Notes: generated from the letters alone by a model not told the origin. DNA of 64,000 bases from Cryptomeria japonica (GCF_030272615.1 NC_081411.1:833702136-833766135); one strand, 5' to 3'. Shown: positions 56,301-61,664, counted from the first letter of the stretch. A program made the numbers and translations.

Positions 56301-59300
56301 TTTTGATTCTCTCCACCTTCTCCTCAACACTAAAAATCTGAGCCATATCTTCTTCAAGCTTCTGGAACCTAGCTTGCCAGTCATTTTCTCTCAACGTTCT
56401 TGCTCTCCTCAACCACTCGCTTAATCCAACATTATGCTCAAACTTGCAAACACAAATTTCTAAAAGGAAACAACCACTTTGATACCACTTGATCCATAAA
56501 CAAGGCGCTTATACCTATCTTTGCTATGAAAAATGGATTTCAATGCAAAGAACCTTCTAAACACCTAAACATGCATCCTTAACCACTTAACAATGAGTTT
56601 CATACACACAATGGCTAATACACATCAAGGCAATACAAAGACCTTCACACACGTATGCAGAAAATAATAATAAGAACATATAACAACTTAACACAATAGT
56701 TTGCTCAGGAGAAAACCCACTTACAATAAAAACTCCAGCTCTAGAGAGCAATATACCCTACATTCCACTATAAAAGGAGTGGTAGAGGTATTTAAAATGT
56801 CCAGATTGCTTTCAATCAGCTCACACATGTATAGAGTTTCCATTGCATCTGCAACACACTCTTTCCCTACTCTAACTTGCATCAACACTCACAACTGTTA
56901 TGGAGATGGACTTCTACAGCCATACAATGAGAGGCAACCTCTTCCCAGAAATGGAGAGACAAGTTATCATGTTCCTATAGCTTCCCAAAAACCAGAAGAT
57001 GGAAAACCAAATGCCATATGGTAAATCAAATGTTCAACTGCCTCAAATTCTACTCACTGCCTGTATCAGAACAAGTTCATTGCTTGTCAGAAAGAAGAGT
57101 TTGCCACTTCTAACATGTTTGCCACTTGTTGCAGAGAAGAGTTTGCATCTTCTAATGTGTTTGCTACAGTGAACAACATGTTTGCCCCCTAAGCAAAACG
57201 AGAAACTTGCAAAAGTAGGTTTTCTATGTTGTTTCGAATCTGCAACATTGAAGGAAGGTTTCCTAGAGATATCTGATTCCATCCTTGATCATTCCCAGTT
57301 ATTATCACAGCCCTGTTGCACTGGTATGATGAGGAATTCCTTCTCTTAGCTTCTTCATGACACTCAAATAAGCAGGCAACACCATGACCTCAATGGCCCA
57401 GCACACTGAAGTGTAAAGATCCCTTGCAGACAATACCAATTTTCACACCATAAAACACTTATTTCTGAACTTACCCAGGTTTTCAATGCTGTCGTTTAAC
57501 TTGTTTCAGAATTGCAGGTTTGATGGTGTTTGCTCATTTAATGCGTTTAATAGAGATCATAATAATGATATCCAGTGCAGAATAAGAATAGAATTAAGCA
57601 TATAATTTGTATAACCAAATACTTCAGAAATCAATATGCAATCTGACCTTAAATAGCAGCAATAATGTTTGCACAAGATTTGTAGTGAACTCCACTCCAG
57701 GATACAATCAATATATTAATACCCAGTGTTGCCAAATCACTGACATTAATTAATAACATTCATATATCACTAGAGTGCTTACATAAAACAAGAAGCATAA
57801 TACCGCATCCAACAATAAGCTCCCGTCCAAGGAGAGTATCTGCTGCCAAGAGAAAATAATCCCACACAAGGTGATGGAAGTCTGTGCCTAGATAAGAAGA
57901 CTACTCTGCAAGAATATTTGCCACTATGTAGTGTCCACGCTAAAGGACCATGATATGCCAAGGAAACCGCACCCTCCAAAGGAGCCAATATCACACAGCA
58001 ATCTGCACGCCATACAAACAGGGAGCCGTCCCAATATAAGTAACTCTCATGGCCAAGATAATAGCTTGAACCTGCTACAATACTCAACCAGGAGCCGCGC
58101 CAAACAATATAGCAACCACGACATGAAAGAAGAGGCCGCACTCAACATGAAAGTCTCAACAATACCAACTGCATCAAATAGAATCGTCATGCCTGATATA
58201 AACTCCACGTCCAACAGAATGGGATTAATTTATTATGAGTAGAAGCCACGATTTAAAGAAGCCAACACTACTGAGAACCCAAAATTAAACATTGACTTCA
58301 GAATGAAATCCTTCCAACTACCAAAATGGCATCTATAGGCAAGGCATTTATATCTGATATCTCTCACAATAAAAGTTGGAACCACATGCAAATTTGTCTC
58401 TATAGAGACTTTACAAATTTGATCAAAGCAACTATGAAAGTATTGTGAAATACATGAGTGATATTTCCTGCAACTGGCTAGGGGAGATAGTCTCACTACC
58501 GAAACCAGCAATCCCTTAGGGTTTTCATCCTAGGGTTCAAGCTCCAAGAAGCTCTCCGATCAATAACAATAAAATAACCAAGCACATCTCAAATGAGGCC
58601 CAAGCTGCTCTTTTATAACCATTGGAGAAGCTTCTAGACACCTTTTAGTTTATCCCTCTCTTTTTAATTTAAATTTGGGCTGAGGGAATTAATAAAATGA
58701 CTTTATTAAAATCTCACTTAAATAACCATTAAAGTCACTTTTTAACTTTATTAAATTAATTAAATAATATTGCCCTTTAATATGATTTTGACAGATAATA
58801 CTAAATAATTAAATTAATTAATTCCCTTTATCCTGACTATAGCCTACGGGAACTACATTATGAGCCATTTTTTGAATCCAATGTTGACACTGATAGGAAT
58901 ATTAAATCAAATAGTCAATTAAATGGTGTTACAAGACAAAGATAAAATGAAAATAACATCAAGTGAGCATAAGACACAAGACAAGAATTTGACATTAAAT
59001 TCTAGAATTTGGAAGATATTCATTTTATGATCAGAATAAATTGAGGTCCACAATAATAAAGACTTCTGCAATTTCATAAATACACACATATCATTGCAAA
59101 TTTTTACTTTTGTCTGCTCTGTATCAAAAGAAATGCTGAATCAGTGAGTACAAATATCAACTGGACGTATACCCTTTATGTTCATTGATTGGTATGCAAA
59201 TGCTCATATGATTATTCAAGAAAAAACAGCTATATTCAAGAGGTAAAAGGTAATAAAAACCTTGAGAAGTCCGAAAATACATGTGATTTCAATATCTGTT

Positions 59301-59543
59301 TTATATTCTTGAACTTCTCTCTCAGCTCAGTTATCTTTGGGTTATCCCTGTAGGCTTCAAAATGGCTACACAATTGATTGACAGCCTGAAAAAAAGATAT
59401 TAAATAGGACTTCAGTAACCATAATATGTGAATTAACATTAACAATGAGTCTCAGAAAATTTTCAAACAAACCTCAAGTTGTCCAGCAGCCTCTTTATAT
59501 TGACGCTTGGTTGCCATTTCTTGGAGTTGTTCAACAGCTGAAA
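8989..59543 (-). CDS. VPS53: VPS53, GARP/EARP tethering complex subunit (internal exons only, gene runs off both ends)
   Basis: Eight exons on the minus strand join in phase into about 310 codons that read as the N-terminal to middle part of plant VPS53 (HIT1 in Arabidopsis). Recognisable stretches include [84 protein letters not shown] and SSCFEPHL. By family knowledge, VPS53 works with VPS51, VPS52 and VPS54 (GARP) to tether endosome-derived vesicles at the trans-Golgi network. All seven internal introns have GT-AG ends and matching phases (0, 2, 1, 2, 0, 0, 0), and no stop or frameshift was seen, so the gene looks functional. Two introns are giant (15731 and 31721 bp) and filled with transposons. 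I found no first exons up to base 64000 and no exon downstream of 8989, so the outer introns are at least 4.4 kb and 8.9 kb within this window. Recognition is from memory of the family; no search was run. Confidence 0.93.
9175..9279 (-). CDS. VPS53: VPS53 exon G
   Basis: The 105-bp exon (35 codons) runs from [15 protein letters not shown] to ENLEKLVQ. The acceptor is ACATGCAG|TTC and the donor is CAG|GTTGGT. The [13 protein letters not shown] block is among the most conserved parts of plant VPS53. Confidence 0.95.
9539..9739 (-). CDS. VPS53: VPS53 exon F
   Basis: The 201-bp exon (67 codons, phase 0 at both ends) begins [18 protein letters not shown] and carries an acidic stretch ([14 protein letters not shown]) followed by IRKKYEKQ. 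The acceptor is ATTATAG|GCA and the donor is CGA|GTATGG. The acidic linker is usually variable between species. Confidence 0.93.
9789..9815. repeat. (GA)n microsatellite
   Basis: A clean run of AG dinucleotides in the 1538-bp VPS53 intron, 50 bp from the exon F acceptor. Confidence 0.9.
10771..10828. repeat. 29-bp tandem duplication
   Basis: Two copies of an AACCCTTCATATGAATTTAT-type unit with a 29-bp period, nearly identical. It lies inside the VPS53 exon E-F intron. Confidence 0.85.
11278..11341 (-). CDS. VPS53: VPS53 exon E
   Basis: The 64-bp exon starts with G, completing AG|G (Arg) from exon D, and encodes [20 protein letters not shown] plus Q. The acceptor is GATTTAG and the donor is CAG|GTAATG. 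It sits 31721 bp from exon D, across a stack of nested transposons. Confidence 0.92.
11342..13209. other. Intron sequence without recognised genes
   Basis: Unique-looking AT-rich sequence between VPS53 exon E and the first nested LTR. Short open frames here have no recognisable motif. Confidence 0.5.
13210..14207 (+). repeat. LTR of element alpha (about 1 kb), upstream copy
   Basis: It starts TGCTGTTTCAATAATATTAT and ends GGGTATATTTCA, and a primer binding site follows one base later, so this is a 5' LTR. A second copy with the same ends lies at 41167-42148. Short minus-strand frames at 13565-13798 and 41502-41684 correspond between the copies but are LTR sequence, not genes. The exact 5' end rests on where similarity between the copies starts. 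Confidence 0.75.
14209..14220 (+). other. Primer binding site of element alpha
   Basis: TGGTATCAAAGC, one base after the LTR end; matches the usual plant LTR-element site complementary to initiator tRNA-Met apart from one G-to-A change. Confidence 0.8.
14303..15597 (+). pseudogene. Degenerate unknown ORFs in the internal region of element alpha
   Basis: An ATG at 14303 opens a frame ([15 protein letters not shown]) that meets a stop at 14348-14350, continues as [19 protein letters not shown], and shifts frame at a run of A bases near 14566 into an acidic stretch ([20 protein letters not shown]). A further 111-codon frame at 15262-15597 has hydrophobic segments ([20 protein letters not shown]). 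I recognise none of these as gag or pol. A GGGGGAGATTGG tract at 15609 could be a polypurine tract. Low certainty on coding. Confidence 0.4.
16034..16200 (+). repeat. GC-rich triple-hairpin sequence, copy 2
   Basis: About 167 bp, from GTATTTTTGGCCTCGC to AATTTAACCT, with three GGGCGCTGCCCC-type hairpin units separated by CGACCCC, TTGACCCC and AAACCCCC. It is homologous along its whole length to 1188-1353. As there, hAT transposase tail sequence follows immediately, but joined at a different codon. Confidence 0.82.
16201..16615 (+). pseudogene. hAT transposase C-terminal fragment
   Basis: It starts [17 protein letters not shown], which matches the end of the hAT dimerisation domain (compare [17 protein letters not shown] at 38190). 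An acidic tail with [10 protein letters not shown] follows, and it ends PRAGKRKL with TAA. The rest of the transposase is absent. Confidence 0.75.
17041..17792 (+). pseudogene. Ty3/gypsy RT and RNase H remnant (part 1 of element beta)
   Basis: Motifs in order: [19 protein letters not shown] (RT), [28 protein letters not shown] (catalytic LDD), then after a stop and an internal deletion [39 protein letters not shown] (RNase H) and [16 protein letters not shown]. The RT connection region is missing, so the enzyme would not work. It is interrupted after PFELTS by the element at 17801-24355 and resumes at 24356. The 5' part with gag and protease is lost. Confidence 0.88.
17801..18513 (+). repeat. 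Element gamma LTR copy 1 (truncated)
   Basis: Closely similar to 18741-19441, beginning GGCTAAGCAGTGTGTAGACA and ending AAATCCTCTAGCAAGA. It is rich in short GGCTAAGCAGTG and ACCGGTTAACCG-type repeats. It lacks the LTR start and its last ~390 bp. Confidence 0.75.
18514..18706 (-). repeat. Inverted segment between the two gamma LTR copies
   Basis: Its reverse complement matches two separated places: 24264-24350 (the [15 protein letters not shown] coding end of the unknown ORF) and about 19487-19549 (TTCTCAGAAAGAACA...GCTCTTAACAGGGCACTC in the LTR). It is therefore a piece of the element's 3' part in flipped orientation. Confidence 0.75.
18712..19833 (+). repeat. Element gamma LTR copy 2, adjoining the primer binding site
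   Basis: It ends TAAATACTAACA two bases before the primer binding site. It contains GGGTTTCCACG (about 19608), a feature common near the end of plant Copia-type LTRs, and a C-rich run (19786-19807). The 5' boundary (TGAGTTAACCG) is a guess. Confidence 0.65.
19836..19847 (+). other. Primer binding site of element gamma
   Basis: TGGTATCAGAGC, the canonical plant site complementary to initiator tRNA-Met, two bases after the LTR end. Confidence 0.9.
19892..21120 (+). pseudogene. Gag-like ORF of element gamma: coiled coil plus five zinc knuckles, one frameshift
   Basis: It starts at ATG 19892 ([20 protein letters not shown]). About 200 residues are strongly heptad-patterned and charged, a long coiled coil. 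One frameshift near 20495 is needed to join it to the frame of [17 protein letters not shown]. That frame then carries five CCHC knuckles: [28 protein letters not shown] (second Cys replaced by Ser), [28 protein letters not shown] and [14 protein letters not shown]. It ends with TAA at 21120. By family knowledge such proteins package element RNA. Five knuckles is more than the one or two usual in plant Copia and gypsy gags. No protease follows. Confidence 0.75.
21540..24355 (+). pseudogene. Unknown ORF2 of element gamma (about 930 residues, broken by frameshifts)
   Basis: It begins [18 protein letters not shown] at 21540. The frame changes near 22200 (to [20 protein letters not shown]), near 22915, has stops at about 23088 and 23229, and changes again near 24060; it ends [15 protein letters not shown] and runs into the element boundary. 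Layout: a folded N-terminal part ([51 protein letters not shown]), a Lys-rich linker, a helical middle part ([20 protein letters not shown]) and an acidic K/E-rich tail. No RT, integrase or protease motif is visible. Length and layout resemble the ORF at 3679-6783, and GKGxIxW is shared (GKGTIHW there, GKGNIVW here). I do not know its function. Confidence 0.6.
24356..25597 (+). pseudogene. Ty3/gypsy RNase H end and integrase remnant (part 2 of element beta)
   Basis: Continues part 1: [20 protein letters not shown], then after several stops the integrase zinc finger ([19 protein letters not shown]), [10 protein letters not shown] with the first catalytic Asp, and [20 protein letters not shown]. 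Between the second Asp region and ERVNQ about 27 residues found in intact integrases are missing, and the usual SDRD is [23 protein letters not shown] and [13 protein letters not shown] follow. The ORF is cut at 25598 by an LTR-like sequence. Confidence 0.88.
25598..26650 (+). repeat. LTR-like fragment starting TGTAATGTCCCC
   Basis: The start TGTAATGTCCCC is the mirror of GGGACATTACA, the end of the gypsy LTR at 44977, so it looks like the 5' end of that LTR class. It carries a (TA)n run at 26300-26355. No matching 3' end was found before the Copia derivative that follows. Confidence 0.5.
26300..26355. repeat. (TA)n microsatellite
   Basis: About 55 bp of uninterrupted AT dinucleotides inside the LTR-like fragment. 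Confidence 0.95.
27454..28259 (-). pseudogene. Copia gag (UBN2-type) with one zinc knuckle, stops present
   Basis: It starts [12 protein letters not shown] then a stop, [60 protein letters not shown] and [20 protein letters not shown], the standard order of Copia gag. The CCHC knuckle [14 protein letters not shown] is at 27586-27627. At least three in-frame stops and no pol make it inactive. Its LTR-to-LTR unit would need proteins from another element to move. Confidence 0.85.
29085..29096 (-). other. Primer binding site of the 26.6-29.5 kb Copia derivative
   Basis: On the minus strand TGGTATCAGAGC, directly adjoining the LTR end at 29097. Confidence 0.9.
29456..29551 (+). pseudogene. C-terminal end of gypsy element beta pol with polypurine tract
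   Basis: [22 protein letters not shown]-like reading is typical of the last residues of plant gypsy polyproteins. A purine tract AAGGGGGAAAG (29539-29549) follows and then the 3' LTR start TGTTACATCCC. This shows that the 25598-29455 block is an insertion or replacement within element beta. Confidence 0.65.
29552..29825 (+). repeat. 3' LTR (partial) of gypsy element beta
   Basis: It begins TGTTACATCCCTCTTTTC immediately after the polypurine tract. It is cut on the right by hAT-type subterminal sequence. No 5' LTR copy was found in the window. Confidence 0.55.
30485..31454 (+). pseudogene. hAT transposase N-terminal part with BED zinc finger
   Basis: [20 protein letters not shown] leads to the BED finger [20 protein letters not shown]...C, then a stop at 30728-30730. 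Reading continues [15 protein letters not shown] to the insertion at 30794-31244 and resumes in the same frame after the duplicated GGTGGAGAG with [20 protein letters not shown] and [20 protein letters not shown], stopping at 31454. BED fingers bind DNA in hAT transposases. One expected metal ligand after LKYHI appears as Cys in place of His. Confidence 0.8.
30794..31244. mobile_element. 451-bp non-autonomous DNA element with 9-bp target duplication
   Basis: Flanked by perfect GGTGGAGAG repeats (30785-30793 and 31245-31253) and interrupts the hAT coding frame cleanly. The ends are weak inverted repeats (left AGTTACCGATTCGGG, right in reverse complement AGATACTGGTTCTTGG). The left part has GGGTACGG repeats, the middle an (AT)n run (30878-30902), the right GGTTCTCCCAAGTC repeats. 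Inverted repeats CCCGTGGG/CCCACGGG and a perfect 12-bp hairpin at 31125-31151 are inside. A 9-bp duplication points to a Mutator-like element; an 8-bp hAT duplication plus a chance base is the alternative. Confidence 0.78.
31525..31719 (+). repeat. 5' LTR of the Copia element
   Basis: TGTTAGAATAATATT...TTTTTGTTGAACA. The primer binding site TGGTATCAGGGC (31720-31731) follows with no gap. Confidence 0.95.
32594..33431 (+). pseudogene. Copia gag with zinc knuckle
   Basis: ATG at 32594 ([20 protein letters not shown]), a stop inside [16 protein letters not shown], then [20 protein letters not shown], a Ser/Lys-rich stretch and the CCHC knuckle [14 protein letters not shown] at about 33310-33351. 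It has at least two stops or frame changes. A long leader with CGAAATC/TTTTTCG motifs separates it from the 5' LTR. Confidence 0.85.
33432..34610 (+). pseudogene. Copia protease and integrase
   Basis: The protease motif reads [12 protein letters not shown], with Asn where the catalytic Asp of D-S-G is expected. The integrase begins [15 protein letters not shown]...[11 protein letters not shown] (HHCC finger), then [10 protein letters not shown] (first Asp), LRSDNGG (second Asp), a frameshift near 34298, and in the new frame [12 protein letters not shown] (Glu) and [11 protein letters not shown] stop lies in VPKKY*AEVVYTA near 34463. Confidence 0.88.
35164..36530 (+). pseudogene. Copia reverse transcriptase and RNase H
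   Basis: The RT open stretch 35164-35754 has [60 protein letters not shown] and [10 protein letters not shown] (catalytic YVDD). Stops follow at 35752 and 35887. RNase H reads TGYTDSHWA, then after a frameshift [16 protein letters not shown] and [20 protein letters not shown]. The RT core itself is nearly intact. Confidence 0.92.
36653..36847 (+). repeat. 3' LTR of the Copia element
   Basis: Preceded by the polypurine tract ATTAAGGGAGGG (36641-36652). Same length as the 5' LTR with about 8 substitutions. Confidence 0.95.
36848..37022. other. Sequence between the Copia element and the next LTR
   Basis: No motif recognised. Joined to 31455-31524 it would be the pre-insertion sequence, which I cannot read as hAT transposase. 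Confidence 0.4.
37023..37818 (+). repeat. Possible solo LTR (about 796 bp)
   Basis: It begins TGTAACACC and ends GGGGACATTATA, resembling the TGTAATGTCCC...GGGACATTACA class. It contains repeated CCCTTTGAAAG and GAGGGAG modules and a C-terminal AT-rich block. No matching target duplication was found, so the call is tentative. Confidence 0.4.
37830..38583 (+). pseudogene. hAT transposase C-terminal exons with dimerisation domain
   Basis: Exon one ends at 37906 ([18 protein letters not shown] then MSD split codon; donor G|GTAAAA) and exon two starts at 38033 after TTTGTTTCAG. Exon two reads [40 protein letters not shown] and [20 protein letters not shown], the hallmark hAT dimerisation region. 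An acidic tail follows ([20 protein letters not shown]) ending [12 protein letters not shown]...GSSGP with TAG at 38581. One stop lies in exon one. The catalytic exons upstream are missing. Confidence 0.88.
38951..41166. other. Intron sequence, no gene recognised
   Basis: AT-rich with TATATA/TATGTA stretches (39170-39310), a (GA)n run at about 39653-39671 and a GC-richer block at 40620-40920 (ACACATAGAGGGTGACCGAC, GTGCGGGGGACTGCC) that looks like degraded repeat. No coding evidence. Confidence 0.5.
41167..42148 (+). repeat. LTR of element alpha, downstream copy (982 bp)
   Basis: Same ends as 13210-14207 (TGCTGTTTCAATAATATTAT and GGGTATATTTCA) with scattered differences and small indels. No primer binding site follows, and its flanks do not show a 5-bp duplication. 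It may be a solo LTR or the 3' LTR of alpha separated by later insertions. Confidence 0.7.
42149..43062. other. Intron sequence next to VPS53 exon D
   Basis: No repeat or coding signature recognised. Confidence 0.5.
43063..43207 (-). CDS. VPS53: VPS53 exon D
   Basis: The 145-bp exon begins CA (with G from exon C this gives Ala) and continues [18 protein letters not shown], then ends at CIQFCKVT plus AG of an arginine codon. The acceptor is GAAGAG|CAG and the donor is ACGAG|GTTGGT. An earlier GT at AAA|GTAACG was rejected because it breaks the phase with exon E. Confidence 0.93.
43369..43529 (-). CDS. VPS53: VPS53 exon C
   Basis: The 161-bp exon starts with the C that completes the serine codon AG|C left open by exon B and continues [18 protein letters not shown]. 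It ends at IFEGT plus one base (G). The donor is ACAG|GTTGGT. That the phase matches exon B across 15.7 kb is the main evidence that the two belong to one gene. Confidence 0.95.
43530..44189. other. Intron sequence next to VPS53 exon C
   Basis: AT-rich, with a (TA)n run at 44094-44114. No gene recognised. Confidence 0.5.
44190..44977 (+). repeat. 5' LTR (3' portion) of gypsy element eta
   Basis: It ends GAGAGGGACATTACA and is followed after AG by a primer binding site. Its GC-rich part (GGCACGCCACTTCATGG, GGATGCTGCCTTTGGGCC) resembles the tandem modules at 50563-51330, which I take as the 3' LTR of the same element. The LTR start was not found. Confidence 0.6.
44980..44991 (+). other. Primer binding site of gypsy element eta
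   Basis: TGGTATCAGAAC, two bases (AG) after the LTR end. Confidence 0.85.
45022..46446 (+). pseudogene. Ty3/gypsy gag and aspartic protease of element eta
   Basis: Gag: [20 protein letters not shown], then [40 protein letters not shown] and [20 protein letters not shown] followed by a stop at 45739 and [20 protein letters not shown]. Protease: [20 protein letters not shown] with D-N-G in place of D-S/T-G, then [14 protein letters not shown] and [20 protein letters not shown]. The frame is broken by stops, and pol continues only at about 49300 because of the insertion starting at 46455. Confidence 0.88.
46455..47450 (-). repeat. LTR, second copy of the family at 2634-3582 (996 bp, minus orientation)
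   Basis: On the minus strand it begins TGTCGTAACAAACCCTAATT and ends CACATCAACA. It shares AACACAGAATAAAATACC, CTTATCCTCTCTTGA and ACGTGTGGA with 2634-3582. It inserted in the gypsy element between protease and RT. Confidence 0.72.
47451..48147 (-). pseudogene. Internal remnant beside the 46455-47450 LTR
   Basis: A minus-strand frame (47455-47661, [20 protein letters not shown] to LQLFHWPE) ends right at the LTR, as the ORF 3679-6783 ends beside its LTR. I see no similarity to that ORF by eye. The rest (a (GAT)n run near 47730 and T-rich sequence to 48120) has no recognised function. Confidence 0.35.
48148..49250. repeat. Degenerate minisatellite-like array of GAAGTTCGCTCATG
   Basis: About 25 variants of GAAGTTCGCTCATG recur, spaced mostly 28-32 bp in the clearest stretches (48480-48600 and 48745-48920), with variable spacers such as TGTGCTTCAAGTT. 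In one frame this gives a 10-residue period KFAHVxxFxx (48744-48926), but the array as a whole is not open. It lies between the inserted LTR and the resumed gypsy pol. Confidence 0.75.
49300..49790 (+). pseudogene. Start of gypsy element eta reverse transcriptase
   Basis: [40 protein letters not shown] and [20 protein letters not shown] match the standard entry into gypsy RT. A frameshift near 49738 is needed to continue [16 protein letters not shown], after which similarity stops. The catalytic part of RT, RNase H and integrase are absent, so a large deletion joins this to the 3' LTR. Confidence 0.82.
49791..51643 (+). repeat. 3' LTR region of gypsy element eta with internal tandem duplications
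   Basis: It ends AAAAAGGGGACACTACA, a variant of the 5' LTR end GGGACATTACA. A module starting GGGAATGCAAGGAGGGGAAA recurs at 50563, 50764 and 51133 (first two about 201 bp apart and nearly identical), and AGTGTGTATGCAGTCCAAAG recurs at 50313, 50467 and 51038, each followed by (TG)n. The left boundary is not defined. Confidence 0.65.
50330..50399. repeat. (TG)n-rich microsatellite
   Basis: TGTGTG and GGTGTGTGGTGTG units; related TG runs at 50491-50512 and 51059-51079 sit at the equivalent place in the other duplicated modules. Confidence 0.9.
51718..53388 (-). mobile_element. Pol-less Copia-type element, 1671 bp, with perfect target duplication
   Basis: LTRs at 53136-53388 (5') and 51718-51944 (3') on the minus strand start TATT(A/T)AAGTAATATTG and end TTATTTCA. 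The flanks carry GTTCG on both sides (51713-51717, 53389-53393). The primer binding site TGATATCAGAGC (minus, 53124-53135) adjoins the 5' LTR, and the polypurine tract AAGGGAGGG (minus, 51945-51953) adjoins the 3' LTR. The interior is a leader rich in T/A and CG motifs plus the 3' end of gag ([19 protein letters not shown]); there is no pol. Leader type and polypurine tract resemble the full Copia at 31525, a possible helper lineage. Confidence 0.92.
53394..55070 (-). repeat. LTR-like sequence starting TGTAATGTTCCC (minus strand)
   Basis: Its minus-strand start (TGTAATGTTCCCTTTATT at 55070) and first ~480 bp resemble the start of 56490-58857, including CAAGGGTTTT, GAGAAGCTTCTAGA and CCATTTATTAA-type stretches. 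The other end is not defined. No gene recognised in it. Confidence 0.5.
55071..56471 (-). pseudogene. Degenerate gag-like internal region
   Basis: On the minus strand, between a primer binding site (56472-56487) and a purine-rich GGGGAAGTCCAGG near 55076. Readable pieces include [20 protein letters not shown] and [20 protein letters not shown], with many stops. About 1.4 kb only, with no pol motif. Confidence 0.45.
56472..56487 (-). other. Primer binding site of the minus-strand gypsy-like element
   Basis: TGGTATCAAAGTGGTT on the minus strand, two bases (AG) inside the LTR end GGATCA, the same spacing as in element eta. Confidence 0.75.
56490..58857 (-). repeat. 5' LTR (about 2.37 kb) of the minus-strand gypsy-like element
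   Basis: On the minus strand it starts TGTAGTTCCCGTAGG and ends TTATGGATCA beside the primer binding site. Short open frames inside (for example 57779-58141) have no known motif and are taken as LTR sequence. Confidence 0.55.
58858..59260. other. Intron sequence next to VPS53 exon B
   Basis: No repeat or gene recognised. Confidence 0.5.
59261..59385 (-). CDS. VPS53: VPS53 exon B
   Basis: The 125-bp exon begins [14 protein letters not shown] after a TTTTTTTCAG acceptor and ends SHVFSDFS plus AG of a split codon. The donor is TCAAG|GTTTTTATT. It is followed by a 15731-bp intron packed with LTR elements. It lies in the conserved VPS53 N-terminal helical region. Confidence 0.95.
59473..59543 (-). 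CDS. VPS53: VPS53 exon A
   Basis: The 71-bp exon encodes (V)[20 protein letters not shown] and three more residues ending QLE. The acceptor is CTACAG before base 59543; the first two bases, TT, complete a valine codon begun in the unseen upstream exon. The donor is GAG|GTTTGT, phase 0. The intron to the next exon is only 87 bp. Confidence 0.92.
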
Positions 59544-60903
59544 CTGTAGCATTACAAAGAGTAAAAGGCAATGTCAGATTTGATGAGAGTTAATCTGTGA
59601 GATTTGCAAGTTCTTAAACACAATAATTTGACCACTCCTGCTACCTTGAATTGTCTGCCATTAGGAAAGATATTCAAACCATTTTATAACAACACGCAGT
59701 ATTATTCAACTGATTTACAGGTAAAATTTGGCTATCAAGAATTAAAAATTTAAATACATTTATTGAAGTTTGTATCATAATTGATTTCTCTTCAGTTTAA
59801 TGGATTTTATGGTAACCACATTAGCTCACCTTTTCAAAATTCCAAACAGCAAAACTATGATATACATATTTATTGAAGTTTGTTCTATAAAAACTATGCA
59901 AATGGACTCATGACAATGTCGGTTCATTCAACCCAGTGTAACCAACATCCCAAGAGAAACAATTGATAACAATCCTAGTAAGTCGCAATTTGTCCCACAA
60001 CTTATTGCTTTCTTTGCATATATGTCAATTATACAAATTATGGAACTGTTTAAACCATCCAAACTTCAATCTCATGAAACACAAATTGTATAATTCAAAC
60101 CCTAAATAAATTTTCTTCAAACTCTAGGTTAGAGGTATAGCGGCCAACCAGCAATGTGATTAATACATTTGAGAAGAGGAATAGATATGTGGTATAGTTA
60201 AAAAATGATCAAGAAAAGAAGAACTTTGGAAAGGTTGATGTTTTTCATACTGTCCAAAATCTTACAGAACTGACTATTTTGCCAAAGAAAATAAAAAATA
60301 TGATAAGATGAGCTCTTGACACAAGACAGTTAATCACAATGGTCCTCTAAAACTATCTTAAGACAGCTCAAAGAAAAACAACCCTTACCATAACCAATAA
60401 CCCAGAACATAATGTTGAGAAATACTCAGATTACAGATGAAAGAACAATTGCCAATCATCGTTGCTTTCCTTATAAGAGGATTTTTTCCTTTGAGTCCTT
60501 GAGTTTACCTTCCTAATACTTGAATTCCATTTTTGTGGGCAGGCAGAAGCAAATATTTCTATTATATATAGAAAGGTGCACATCCTGATTGCTTTTCTTC
60601 CTCCACACTTGTTAACGGATTTTATTACCTCAAACTCTTTTATCTTTTTTACACTCATTGACAACTGAGATTTCTTCAGCAACTCCATCTACACTAGAAA
60701 GGTTCTAGGGGTGCATTAATCCTTGTCAACAATCACCAACTTCATCTTCCTCAACTCCTAATCGATATGCTCATCAAGGTCCCATATGTTGAAGGTCATG
60801 TAAAACTCCATAACTGTTGTAAAAAATACCATTATTACAGTTTTGTAAACATCCATTACTATCTAGGCCTTATCTTCATTCCTTTCTCGAGTTCTTGGTA
60901 CAC
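59544..60903. other. Intron sequence upstream of VPS53 exon A
   Basis: No VPS53 exon found; an 85-codon minus frame at 60431-60688 has no conserved motif and no splice context. Confidence 0.5.
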
Positions 60904-60908
60904 ACCAG

Positions 60909-61664
60909 TGTTGATTTTAGGCAATCAGATGTCAATCTAGTTAAATTATAAACAGACTGAGAATAAGCAGAAATAATAATAAAAGCACACAACACAAGAC
61001 ACAAGTAGCCTGGGAAAACCTCCCTCTTGGAGGAAAAACCCAGCATCAAAGATTCAGATCAGTTCCTTTATTCATAAGCAGATTACATGAATCAGATTAC
61101 TTATCCAATTGAGTGCCAATCTAGGGCAGACTGAACCTAGTATATGCAGCTGTAGTATGTCTTCAGAGAGAGCACCACTTGAAGAAGGAGATCACTGAAG
61201 TATAGAGCACCACCTTGCCCAGCAAGTTGTCCAATGAATTCGCTCAAGGATCAGATAGACTTGCAGCAGCATGAAGATATGGATTGCTCTCTACCTCCAA
61301 GTTTGCTGACTGAATTCGCGTAAGGCTAACGGCATGTGATAAAGATGTTTGTTGTGTAGAATGAATCTTGTTTATATACAAGATTCATGTTCAAGTTTTC
61401 CAAGTCGACTTTAACCAAATTCCCTTTATTTTACATATTTTAATTTGCACTTTTGGCGCCCAATTTGGGGCCTACATAACTTGCAAGTTGTGACACGCTT
61501 CCTTTTGGGCCCAGCCCTATTAGACATGAATTACTTAACCACACGTTACATTTGGGCCCAGCCCTATTAGCCATAAATCGCTTAACCTTATTACAATAAG
61601 ATAATATTTTAATTGCCACAAGGCAACATTAAAATATGATCCGAACTAGCTAACCATTTCAACA
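60909..61664 (-). repeat. Solo LTR, 756 bp, Copia-type, with 5-bp target duplication
   Basis: On the minus strand it starts TGTTGAAATGGTTAGC and ends GCCTAAAATCAACA, flanked by ACCAG at 60904-60908 and 61665-61669. Near its end it has GGGTTTTTCCTCC and GGGAGGTTTTCCC, typical of plant Copia LTR ends. No primer binding site or polypurine tract adjoins it, so it is a solo LTR left by recombination. Confidence 0.88.

Noticed and set aside
60431-60688. Possible upstream VPS53 exon on the minus strand
   Set aside because: The translation does not match the expected N-terminal VPS53 sequence and lacks matching splice phase with exon A.
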